Shown here: positions 52,078 to 59,602 of the stretch, piece by piece
Layout of the letters: the number at the start of each line of letters is the position of its first letter
Numbering within the stretch: position 1 is the first letter of the stretch
NCBI GenBank assembly: GCA_964420975.1
Contig: CAYQVH010000008.1
Coordinates: forward strand, 69,981-133,980
Origin: Accumulibacter sp964420975
GTDB lineage: Bacteria; Pseudomonadota; Gammaproteobacteria; Burkholderiales; Rhodocyclaceae
Reading direction: 5' to 3'
DNA length: 64,000 bases
Position numbers and translations under genes: made by a program
Notes under the pieces: model-generated
Databases searched by the model: none
Told to the model about the DNA's origin: nothing
Seen by the model: only the letters and a program-made list of their open reading frames with translations

Positions 52078-54405
52078 TCACGGGGTGCCGAGAAAGAGAT
52101 AGACGTTCGAGTAGCCGACTCCCGATCCCGAGTAGCCGTAGCCAAGATAGACCGGTCCGAGCGGCGTTTCACCGCCGAGGTAGATCGCGGTCGAGTTGAT
52201 CCAGCCTTTGAGTTCGGTTTCGGTGAACGGGCGTCCGACTTTGGCGGCCTCGAAGGCAACGCCCAATCGCATGTCGCCGCGTAGGCCAAGCGGTAGGCGG
52301 CCGATGATGCGCTCGGCGCGCAATTGTCCGTAGCGCATGTCGTCGCCCTTCAGTTGACCGATCGAGAAGGCCGTCATGTTAAGCATGCCGCCCAGGCTGC
52401 CCAGGTCGTAGAACGGGAGGTGGCCACTCGGCGAACCCTGGTACGAGGCGCGGCTCGAGAGCACCCAGTCGCCGAGGCTGAGGAACCCCCTGACGTCGGC
52501 GTCGAGCTTGCTGTAGTCGTCGCGTTGGGAATCAAAATAGCGCGTAGAAAGCGACCAGCCGCCGGTCGGAAAGTAGAGGCGGTCGGTCTGGTCGAGGTCG
52601 AGGGCAGAAAACCAGCCGTAATAGTTCTTCGTTTCGTTGGGAAACAGCGGCGAGCCGGTATCCACTTGAGCCTTGTACCAGCTCTGCTGCCAGCCGGCGC
52701 GCAGCTGTCCGAGCAGGCCGAGATTGATTCCGCCACCGACCAACGCGTCGGCACGTGTCACCTCGTAGTCGGCGAGTTTGTGGTCGTTCTGATAGAGACC
52801 GCTGAAACTGTTTTCGATCCTGACCTTGGTTTCGCCGAAGTAGCGCTGCCGCGCGTCGAGTGGCTGGTAGTAGTCGACGCCGGCTCCCGAACGCGAGCCG
52901 ATTTCGCCGTGGAAAAGGAGTTCGCCGCCAAGGCTGTTGAGCCAGGTCTTTTGGTAGGCGCCGCGCAGACTGTACGACGAGTCCACCGAGAAGTTGGTGT
53001 TGAGGTTGATTCCGTAACGGATGTAGTCGGGCCCCCAGCTCTTCTCCAGCGGTGTAATACGGAGGATGTTGCGCCCGCGCAAGGTGTTGAATTCGTAGTC
53101 GATGTGCTCGTAGTAGCCGTCACCGTAGGCGAGGACAAGGCTTTGGTCGAGCTGGTCGGGATCGACGGTCTCTCCGGCTTTGGTCTTGAGGTGACGCTCG
53201 AGGACGGCCGGATTGACGAGCTTGAGGCCGGCAATCTCGACCGCATCAACGGTCTGAGCCGGGCTTCGTGCGGCAAGCTGGATCTTCCCTGCCCAGGCAG
53301 CGTAGGCGGCGTCGCTCACGGCCAGCGAGCGCAGACGATCGGCGAGGGCCTCCGCCGCCCTGGCGCCGCGACTGGCGGTCTCGGACGTGCGCTTGAAGTC
53401 GCCGGCGGAGATGCCCTCGAGATCGGGCTTGATGTAGATGTCGGTCGGCTTGAGCGATGCCAGCGAGCGGGTAACGTTCTGTTCGGTCAGGATATTGACC
53501 ATTTGTACCGACACGCTGAGCAGGCCGCTGATTTCGTCGGCCTTGAGCAGCGGCGAGCCGACATTGACCGCGATCACGACGTCGGCCTGGCAGCGCGAGC
53601 GCACCTCATCGATCGGCACGTTGTCGACCAGCCCGCCATCGACCAGCTTTTGCCCATCGATTTCGACCGGTGACATCAGCCCGGGGACGGACATGCTGGC
53701 GCGCATCGCTTGCGTCAGACTCCCCTCCCGAAAAACGACCTTCTTGCCCTGGACGATATCGGTGGCGACGATCGACAGCGGCAGCGGTAGGGCGCCGATC
53801 TCGCGTTCGCCGCGATAGTCGCCGACCAGACGATTGAAAAAGAGTTTGATCTTCTGCCCGGTGACGATCCCGGTCTGATACTTCAGTCCGTCGCCGCCGA
53901 CACCGGTTTCCGAAGCCGGCAGGAAGCGCCGATCGACCGCTTTCTGGTGATACGGGCGGCGTGCGAACGACGGGCTGTCCTGGAAAAGATCGTCCCAGTC
54001 GGCGTTCGACAGCGCCTCGCGCATCTGCGTGGGTGTCAGACCGGCCGCGTAGACGCCGGCGACCAGCGCTCCCATGCTGGTGCCGGCGACGCAGTCGACC
54101 GGTACGCGCAGTTTCTCGAGGACTTCGAGGACGCCGATGTGCGCCGCGCCGCGCGCGCCGCCGCCGCCGAGGACGAGGCCGACGCGCGGTCGCGTCGGCG
54201 CGTCGTTCGCCTGAGCGAGGGTGGCGAGGGCGAGCAGGCCGACGAGTATCCGGCAGCCGGTGGCCAGCGCCGAGCGGAGCCATCGGTGGCCAGCCGTCTT
54301 GTGTCGACGATCGTTTATTGCGAACCGCTGCTCGTGCGGCGTGTTCGTCCCGTCGCAGCGCGACAGGCGCTTGCGTCGAGCGACCAGATCAGCAGTAACC
54401 GGCAT
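52078..54405 (-). CDS. Patatin-like phospholipase with outer-membrane beta-barrel (PlpD type)
   Basis: A 775-residue protein. The ATG at 54405 is behind AAGGAG; the longer in-frame reading to 54543 lacks conservation. An unusually long basic N-terminal stretch (about 45 residues) precedes the hydrophobic signal (ILVGLLALATLAQA). The patatin domain has GGGGARGAAHIGV, the nucleophile S110 in GTSMG, and DGGLVDN with the catalytic aspartate. A POTRA-like segment and a C-terminal BamA/Omp85-type barrel follow (from about residue 400), ending YSNVYLFLGTP. Such proteins display phospholipase A activity at the surface or in the periplasm. Confidence 0.88.
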   Translation of the reverse strand: MPVTADLVARRKRLSRCDGTNTPHEQRFAINDRRHKTAGHRWLRSALATGCRILVGLLALATLAQANDAPTRPRVGLVLGGGGARGAAHIGVLEVLEKLRVPVDCVAGTSMGALVAGVYAAGLTPTQMREALSNADWDDLFQDSPSFARRPYHQKAVDRRFLPASETGVGGDGLKYQTGIVTGQKIKLFFNRLVGDYRGEREIGALPLPLSIVATDIVQGKKVVFREGSLTQAMRASMSVPGLMSPVEIDGQKLVDGGLVDNVPIDEVRSRCQADVVIAVNVGSPLLKADEISGLLSVSVQMVNILTEQNVTRSLASLKPTDIYIKPDLEGISAGDFKRTSETASRGARAAEALADRLRSLAVSDAAYAAWAGKIQLAARSPAQTVDAVEIAGLKLVNPAVLERHLKTKAGETVDPDQLDQSLVLAYGDGYYEHIDYEFNTLRGRNILRITPLEKSWGPDYIRYGINLNTNFSVDSSYSLRGAYQKTWLNSLGGELLFHGEIGSRSGAGVDYYQPLDARQRYFGETKVRIENSFSGLYQNDHKLADYEVTRADALVGGGINLGLLGQLRAGWQQSWYKAQVDTGSPLFPNETKNYYGWFSALDLDQTDRLYFPTGGWSLSTRYFDSQRDDYSKLDADVRGFLSLGDWVLSSRASYQGSPSGHLPFYDLGSLGGMLNMTAFSIGQLKGDDMRYGQLRAERIIGRLPLGLRGDMRLGVAFEAAKVGRPFTETELKGWINSTAIYLGGETPLGPVYLGYGYSGSGVGYSNVYLFLGTP

Positions 54406-54539
54406 GGCCACTCCTTGACAATGCAAACCGTTGCGGGAACCCGCGATTGTAGCGCCAGCCGTGCGAAACGCATTTGCGAGTTCATGCGCCGATCGGGCCG
54501 CCGGCGCGCCGCCGGAAAAAGGCGACGGGATTCGTCGCG

Positions 54540-56093
54540 TCACGAACTACACGAAAGCATCGAGCAGCCGGCGCGGTGACGCGCCCATTCCGGTCGTTTG
54601 GCGCTGAACGCATCGCGGTCGGGCTGCTCGTCATACGGGCGCTGCAGCGTCTCGAGTAGGGCGTGAAGGCGCGAGCAGTCGCCCTGCTCGGCGTCGTCGA
54701 TCGCTTGCTGCGCCAGGTAGTTGCGCAGCACGTAGCGCGGATTTGCGGCGCGCATCTGTTCGTGGCGTCTGGCCAACGCTTGTCCGTCGGCGCACGCACG
54801 GGCGGCGTATCGCTGCAGCCAGCGGGTCAGCGCCGGGGCGTAGCGCTGACGCAGATCCTCGCGGTAGAAGGCGGTGCTCACGACGTCGAGCGATGGCGAG
54901 GCGAGGTCGAGATCCGCAAGGCGGCGGAAAAAGTCGGTCATGTCGACTTCGGCGTGCCAGAGCAGCTGGAAAAGCTCTTCGAGCAGGTCGGCGTCGTCGT
55001 GCTGCCAGTGGCGGAAACCGAGTTTGGCGGCGAACGCCGTGCAGAACTCGGCGGCATAGACCTCGTCGTAGCGTGCGAAAGCGGGTGCCAGTTCCTCCGG
55101 TCGCTCCATCAGCGCCGCCAGGGCATCGGCCAGCCGTTCGAGGTTCCAGCGCGCGATTGCCGGCTGTCGGGCGAAGCAGTATCGCCGGCTCGACGCGTCG
55201 GTGGTGTTGGGCGTCCAGCCGGGATCGAAATTGTCGACCCAGCCGTAGGGGCCGTAGTCGATCGTCAGGCCGATGATCGACATGTTGTCGGTATTCATTA
55301 CGCCATGGACGAAACCGACGCGCATCCAGTGGGCGATCAGGCGTGCCGTGCGGACGCTGATTTCGCTAAACCAGCTTGCCAGACGGGTTTCGTCGCTGGC
55401 GGAAAAGTCCGAAAAGTCGCGGGCGATGGTGAAATCGACCAGACGCTGCAGCAGGTCGTTCTCACCGCGGGCGGCGAGCAACTCGAAGTGGCCGAAGCGG
55501 GTAAACGACGGGGCGACTCGGCAGACGATGGCTCCCGGTTCGGCGACCGGATGGCCGTCGTAGAACATGTCGCGGATCACCTGTTCGCCGGTGCCGACGA
55601 GGCTCAAGGCGCGCGTCGTCGGCACGCCCAGGTAGTGCATCGCCTCGCTGCAGAGAAACTCGCGGATCGACGAGCGCAATACGGCCCGGCCGTCGGCTCG
55701 ACGCGAGTACGGCGTCGGGCCGGCGCCCTTGAGCTGCAGCTCGAAGCGCTGTCCTTGCGGGTTGACGACTTCGCCGAGCAGAATCGCTCGCCCGTCGCCC
55801 AACTGCCCGGCCCACTGTCCAAATTGATGGCCGCCATAGCAGCTGGCGTAAGTCACCATTCCGGGGAGCAGCCCATTGCCGGAGAGCGCGGCAAGCGTTT
55901 CGGGCGCCTCCATCGCGGTGGCGTCGAGACCCAGCGAGTCGGCGACCGGGCGCGAGTAGGCGAGCAGCGTCGGTTGGCGGACCGGTGTCGGCTCGACGGG
56001 TGACCAGCAGGCGCCGAAGACCTGCCGCGGCTGCTTGCTCCGCTCGGGGTCGCCGGGCAGTTCGCGCAGGAAGCGGTTGTCGAAACGGAACAT
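54540..56093 (-). CDS. selO: Protein adenylyltransferase SelO (YdiU)
   Basis: A 517-residue pseudokinase that transfers AMP to Ser, Thr or Tyr of target proteins and is linked to oxidative stress. Motifs are YGGHQFGQWAGQLGDGRAI, LQLKGAGPTPYSRRADGRAV and VGFVHGVMNTDNMSI, with the DYGPYGWVDNFD metal region. The C-terminus reads GCSMLSCSS, with the conserved cysteine in the place where eukaryotic SelO carries selenocysteine. It is well formed and of normal length. Confidence 0.95.
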   Translation of the reverse strand: MFRFDNRFLRELPGDPERSKQPRQVFGACWSPVEPTPVRQPTLLAYSRPVADSLGLDATAMEAPETLAALSGNGLLPGMVTYASCYGGHQFGQWAGQLGDGRAILLGEVVNPQGQRFELQLKGAGPTPYSRRADGRAVLRSSIREFLCSEAMHYLGVPTTRALSLVGTGEQVIRDMFYDGHPVAEPGAIVCRVAPSFTRFGHFELLAARGENDLLQRLVDFTIARDFSDFSASDETRLASWFSEISVRTARLIAHWMRVGFVHGVMNTDNMSIIGLTIDYGPYGWVDNFDPGWTPNTTDASSRRYCFARQPAIARWNLERLADALAALMERPEELAPAFARYDEVYAAEFCTAFAAKLGFRHWQHDDADLLEELFQLLWHAEVDMTDFFRRLADLDLASPSLDVVSTAFYREDLRQRYAPALTRWLQRYAARACADGQALARRHEQMRAANPRYVLRNYLAQQAIDDAEQGDCSRLHALLETLQRPYDEQPDRDAFSAKRPEWARHRAGCSMLSCSS

Positions 56094-56159
56094 CGCGATC
56101 GCCGGCGTTGGCGGTTGAACGTCGGGCGGAAAGTGGCCGGCGAGGTTGCCGGGGGTGCC

Positions 56160-57122
56160 TCAGCCCTGTCTGACCAGCTCGATGATCTTGCCGGCGTCGA
56201 GTGATTGCGCTCGGGACTTCATTTCCGGCAGGTAGCGCGTCTGTAGCTGTTTGGCCTCGCCGAGCATGGCGGCGAAACTGTCGCGCAGCATCTGGGTCGA
56301 GAAGTTGCGGCCGCCGCCGTAGTACCGGCGGGCGACGTGGCCCAGCGCGTAGGTGCTGGCAAAGCTCATTCCGGAACTGACCGCCTGCTTGCCGAGGCCA
56401 CCCAGCAAACCGCCACCGACCTTGCCGAGCAGTCCGCCGAGCAGTTTGCGCCCGGCCTGTTCGAGGTACTGCGAGGTCAGTCCGACCCCGAGCGTGGCGA
56501 GGAAATCCTTGATGTGGCCGCGGTCGAGCTCGAAGCCATACGATTGGCCGATGCGGTAGACGAGTTTCATCTGCAGCGGGATGATCGCCATCGTCGAAAG
56601 CGACTCAGGCAGCAGTTCGAGCGCGCCGTTGAGAATCGCCGCGTTGAGGATGATTTGGTCGATTTCGGCGTCGCTCAGCGTCGACGCGTAGCCGCTGGCG
56701 GGCGCTGCCGCATGGCTCCCGGCGGCGCCTGCGGTGTCCGCCAGCGGCAGTGCGGCGACCGTTTCCACCCGCCGTGTGAAGTCACCGGCGCTGGCTGCGT
56801 CGAGCGCGAGCGCTTCGCGCAGCGTCGAGAGAAAGGTCTGTTCGGCAGGCGATTGCACGCCGTCGGCGTCGCAGACGCAGACCGCCATCTCGAACGCGAG
56901 CTGACGCGCGTCCGGGGTCGTCAGTGCGGCCGCGGTGGCGGCCAGCGAAACACGGCGCAGCAGGACGTCCTGGTAAAGCGCGGCGAGGTTGACCGTCCCT
57001 TCACCGGCCAGTGCGTCGGCGATGCGCTTGATTTCGGCGCGCTCGGCGTCAGCCTTGTTGCCGTCGGCGAACGCCGCCATCAGGCAGAGGGTGAGAATGG
57101 CCTGCTGTTCGTGCTCGGTCAT
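56160..57122 (-). CDS. TerB-like / DUF697-like membrane-associated protein
   Basis: A 320-residue protein. The ATG at 57122 is behind an AGGAG (in CTCAGGAGAAA), so it is preferred to the one at 57149. The N-terminal 130 residues look like a TerB fold (LTLCLMAAFADGNKADAERA, ICDADGVQSPAEQTFLSTLR-like). The second half (PLQMKLVYRIGQSYGFELDR, then a Gly-rich stretch with KVGGGLLGGLGKQAV) resembles DUF697/YcjF-type membrane segments. The combination suggests a stress-associated membrane protein. Function unknown. Confidence 0.65.
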   Translation of the reverse strand: MTEHEQQAILTLCLMAAFADGNKADAERAEIKRIADALAGEGTVNLAALYQDVLLRRVSLAATAAALTTPDARQLAFEMAVCVCDADGVQSPAEQTFLSTLREALALDAASAGDFTRRVETVAALPLADTAGAAGSHAAAPASGYASTLSDAEIDQIILNAAILNGALELLPESLSTMAIIPLQMKLVYRIGQSYGFELDRGHIKDFLATLGVGLTSQYLEQAGRKLLGGLLGKVGGGLLGGLGKQAVSSGMSFASTYALGHVARRYYGGGRNFSTQMLRDSFAAMLGEAKQLQTRYLPEMKSRAQSLDAGKIIELVRQG

Positions 57123-57209
57123 GGTGGGTTTCTCCTGAGAAGTGGCCATTTGGCAGGGCAGGCGGCGGCGAGTTCCCGCTTGCCAGTGATGTGCAAGGGC
57201 AGCTCGCGG

Positions 57210-58361
57210 TCAGCGTGCGTCGCCGCAAAGCGCGCTGACCACTCGCCTGAGCGCCGGCGGGTTGAGGTCGTAGAGCTGATGTTGCTGCGGCGCCAGCGCA
57301 GTCAGGATGCGGTCGACCGCGAGTGGATCGCTGATCCCGGCCTCGGACAGGCTGAGCGGCATTTGCAGGTCGCGATAAAGTTCTTGGATCGCCGCGATCA
57401 CCTGTGGCGCGTCGACGTTTCCAAGGCGGAAGACCTCGCGACCCATCTGCCGCAACTTGGCGTCCTTGGTGACGACGGTTTCGCGCAGCAGCCAAGGCTG
57501 CGCGATCGACAGCGTCCGTGCGTGGTCGAGGTCGTAGAGCGCGGTCAGTTCGCGGCCGATCACGTGCGTCGCCCAGTCCTGCGGCACGCCGACGCCAAGC
57601 AGTCCGGCGAGCGCCTGGTTGGCGGCCCACATCAGGTTCTGGCACCAGTGGATTTCGCGCCGGCGCGCGAACGACGACGCCAGTTGGACCAGTGTGCGGA
57701 GCACGGCTTCGGCGTAACCGTCCTGAACCAGGGCGCCGACCGGGACGGTGAGGTATTGCTCGCAGGCATGCACGAACGCATCGACCAGGCCGTTGGCGAG
57801 TTGGCGATCGGGGAGTGTGCGCATCACCTCGGGGTCGAGGAGGGCGAAGCGCGGTCGCATCCACGTCGAGCGGAACGCCCTTTTCTCGTGCGTCGCCCGC
57901 CGCGAAATGACCGAGGTTCCGTTCGACTCGGAGCCGGTGGCCGGCAGCGTGAGGACGGCTGCGATCGGCAGGGCGCGTTCGATCGGTCGTCGGCCGGTGA
58001 CGAAGTCCCAGGCATCGCCGTCGGCAAGTGCCGCAACGGCGAGGAATTTGCCGGCGTCGATGACCGAGCCGCCGCCGACGGCGAGAACGAAGTCGGTCTT
58101 TTCGGCGCGCATCAGCGTCAGCGCCGGCAACAGCGACTCCAGATCCGGGTTCGGCTCGACGCCGGCGAATTCGCACAGCGGGTATCCGCGCAGCGCGTCG
58201 CCGACCGCGTCATAGACCCCGTTGCCCTTGATCGAGCCACCGCCGTAAAGCCAGAGGACGCGTGCCTGGGGTGGCAGCCACTCGCCCAGGCGCTTGATCC
58301 GGCCGGGCCCGAAGTGGATCGCGGTCGGGTTGTGGTAATCGAAGTCGAAGCGGTGCGGCAT
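57210..58361 (-). CDS. Iron-containing alcohol dehydrogenase, YqhD/butanol dehydrogenase type
   Basis: A 383-residue NAD(P)-linked dehydrogenase or aldehyde reductase. The ATG at 58361 is preferred to a TTG six codons earlier. The cofactor motif is LAVGGGSVIDAGKFLAV. The metal ligands of the YqhD type are in place: Asp and His four residues apart in VDAFVHAC, and two His 14 residues apart in THVIGRELTALYDLDHA. YqhD-type enzymes often use NADPH to detoxify aldehydes. It follows the RES toxin gene after 21 bases. Confidence 0.92.
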   Translation of the reverse strand: MPHRFDFDYHNPTAIHFGPGRIKRLGEWLPPQARVLWLYGGGSIKGNGVYDAVGDALRGYPLCEFAGVEPNPDLESLLPALTLMRAEKTDFVLAVGGGSVIDAGKFLAVAALADGDAWDFVTGRRPIERALPIAAVLTLPATGSESNGTSVISRRATHEKRAFRSTWMRPRFALLDPEVMRTLPDRQLANGLVDAFVHACEQYLTVPVGALVQDGYAEAVLRTLVQLASSFARRREIHWCQNLMWAANQALAGLLGVGVPQDWATHVIGRELTALYDLDHARTLSIAQPWLLRETVVTKDAKLRQMGREVFRLGNVDAPQVIAAIQELYRDLQMPLSLSEAGISDPLAVDRILTALAPQQHQLYDLNPPALRRVVSALCGDAR

Positions 58362-58382
58362 GGCGTCGTCGCAATTCAAAGG

Positions 58383-59078
58383 TCAGCTCGTTGGCAGGCA
58401 TTCGACCTGCGGTTGCGGGTCGCCGCGCCAAGTTAGGCGAAAGCACGCCGCGCGGCGGACGTTGCCGACCAGCGCCGGACGAAAGCAGGCGAGATTGGTG
58501 CCTTCGCGGCGGCGCACGCTGGGGTAGATGACGCCGAGCGAGCCGGTTTCGAGCAGGCGAGCAGCCAGTGCCTGCGACGCGAGGTAGCTGTCGGCGTCAA
58601 GACAGGCGGCGAACTCGGGAGTCTCGCGTAGATCGTGGAAGACGGCGCTAAAATCGGCGAGCAGCTCCTGGTAATTGACGCAATCGTCGAAGCGCTGGAT
58701 CTCCTGATACTCGACCGTTTTGTGGAAGAGGATTTCGGCCAGCGCGGTTTCTCGTTCGAAGGCACAGTACCAGGCGCCGCGTTCGCCGTCGTTGAAGCGG
58801 CTGCCTTCCGGGCGCGGGTAGGTAAACGCGGCGTTGATCATGCGGAAGTTGGGAACGCCGAAAACCAGCTCGTCGACGCCAATTCCGGGCAGGCCGCCGC
58901 GCTCGCCGATCAAGCGTTCGTTGCTTGCGTTGTCGAGATCGAAGAGGTCGCGCAGGTGGGCGTCGTCGTTGGCGATTGCGCTCAACACCGAATCCTCGCG
59001 TTCGGCAAAGCAGGAAGGAATCAGCCGCACCGTGTCGAGCTGGCGCAACAAGGCCAGCGGCGGCAAATTCGCGGTCAT
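58383..59078 (-). CDS. RES domain toxin (NAD+-degrading) of a toxin-antitoxin pair
   Basis: A 231-residue RES family protein. The conserved Arg-Glu-Ser set is R94 (GSRFND), E115 (TALAEILFH) and S187 (IYPSVRR), and the downstream EGTNLACFRP is typical. RES toxins deplete NAD+. The ATG at 59078 overlaps the antitoxin stop by 4 bases; a longer in-frame reading to 59204 is unlike the family. All key residues are intact, so the toxin is probably active. Confidence 0.9.
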   Translation of the reverse strand: MTANLPPLALLRQLDTVRLIPSCFAEREDSVLSAIANDDAHLRDLFDLDNASNERLIGERGGLPGIGVDELVFGVPNFRMINAAFTYPRPEGSRFNDGERGAWYCAFERETALAEILFHKTVEYQEIQRFDDCVNYQELLADFSAVFHDLRETPEFAACLDADSYLASQALAARLLETGSLGVIYPSVRRREGTNLACFRPALVGNVRRAACFRLTWRGDPQPQVECLPTS

Positions 59079-59512
59079 ACGCCGCCGCGCCGGGCTTCGA
59101 GCAGCTTGCGTACGGTCTGCATCGCGAGCAGGCCGCCGCCGAGCATGTACGCCAGCGGCGACCGGCCGGCGAAGAGGCGGTTGCTGTTGGGCAGACTGAT
59201 CCACTCATCGGCGAGACGGTCGCCATAGAGAATGTGCAGGGCCTTGTAGATGCCGATCAGGTACGAAATGCGCGTGATGCGGTCAACTTCGAGTAGCCGG
59301 TCAGGGTTTTTTTTCCACTCGTAGAAGGCGCTGCTCGACAGACCGCCGAGCAGCTCGCGCGCGTCTTCATCGCGCAGTCGCCACGCTTGCGCCAGATTGA
59401 AAAAACCTCGCAGCGCAGACTTCGACAGCCGCTCGCGTTCCTGGCGCGAACTCAGATCGACGAGGGCCACCGGTTCAAATCGGCTGGCCGGGTAGGCATA
59501 GGCAAGGTTCAT
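59075..59512 (-). CDS. Xre/MbcA/ParS-type antitoxin with DUF2384
   Basis: A 145-residue antitoxin. The N-terminal helix-turn-helix part (LRGFFNLAQAWRLRDEDARE, then LGGLSSSAFYEWKKNPDR) binds DNA, and the C-terminal DUF2384-like region (DEWISLPNSNRLFAGRSPLA, YMLGG) neutralises the toxin. It precedes the toxin with a 4-base overlap. The start ATG at 59512 is behind AGGAGAC; an upstream in-frame extension is not conserved. Confidence 0.9.
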   Translation of the reverse strand: MNLAYAYPASRFEPVALVDLSSRQERERLSKSALRGFFNLAQAWRLRDEDARELLGGLSSSAFYEWKKNPDRLLEVDRITRISYLIGIYKALHILYGDRLADEWISLPNSNRLFAGRSPLAYMLGGGLLAMQTVRKLLEARRGGV

Positions 59513-59532
59513 GCGTGTCTCCTGTTTCGGAT

Positions 59533-59560
59533 AGTTTACACTCCGTTCAAGGAAAGGCAA
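59533..59560 (-). promoter_or_regulatory. Promoter of the RES/Xre toxin-antitoxin operon
   Basis: On the minus strand TTGCCT (59560-59555), a 16-base spacer and TAAACT (59538-59533) lie 20 bases before the antitoxin ATG. Autorepression by the antitoxin would be expected for the family, but no clear operator palindrome was found. Confidence 0.4.
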
Positions 59561-59602
59561 GCCTTGTGGTGGCGCCGCTCCAAGCGTCACCTGTTGTCGG
59601 CA

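Noticed and set aside
52324..53673. A 449-codon open frame opposite the patatin gene
   Set aside because: It lies wholly within the patatin/barrel gene and shows no motif; the minus-strand protein has a full catalytic set.
56337..58436. A 699-codon open frame on the plus strand opposite the TerB-like and alcohol dehydrogenase genes
   Set aside because: It spans two unrelated genes and the gap between them, and is rich in Arg and Gln like other antisense frames here.
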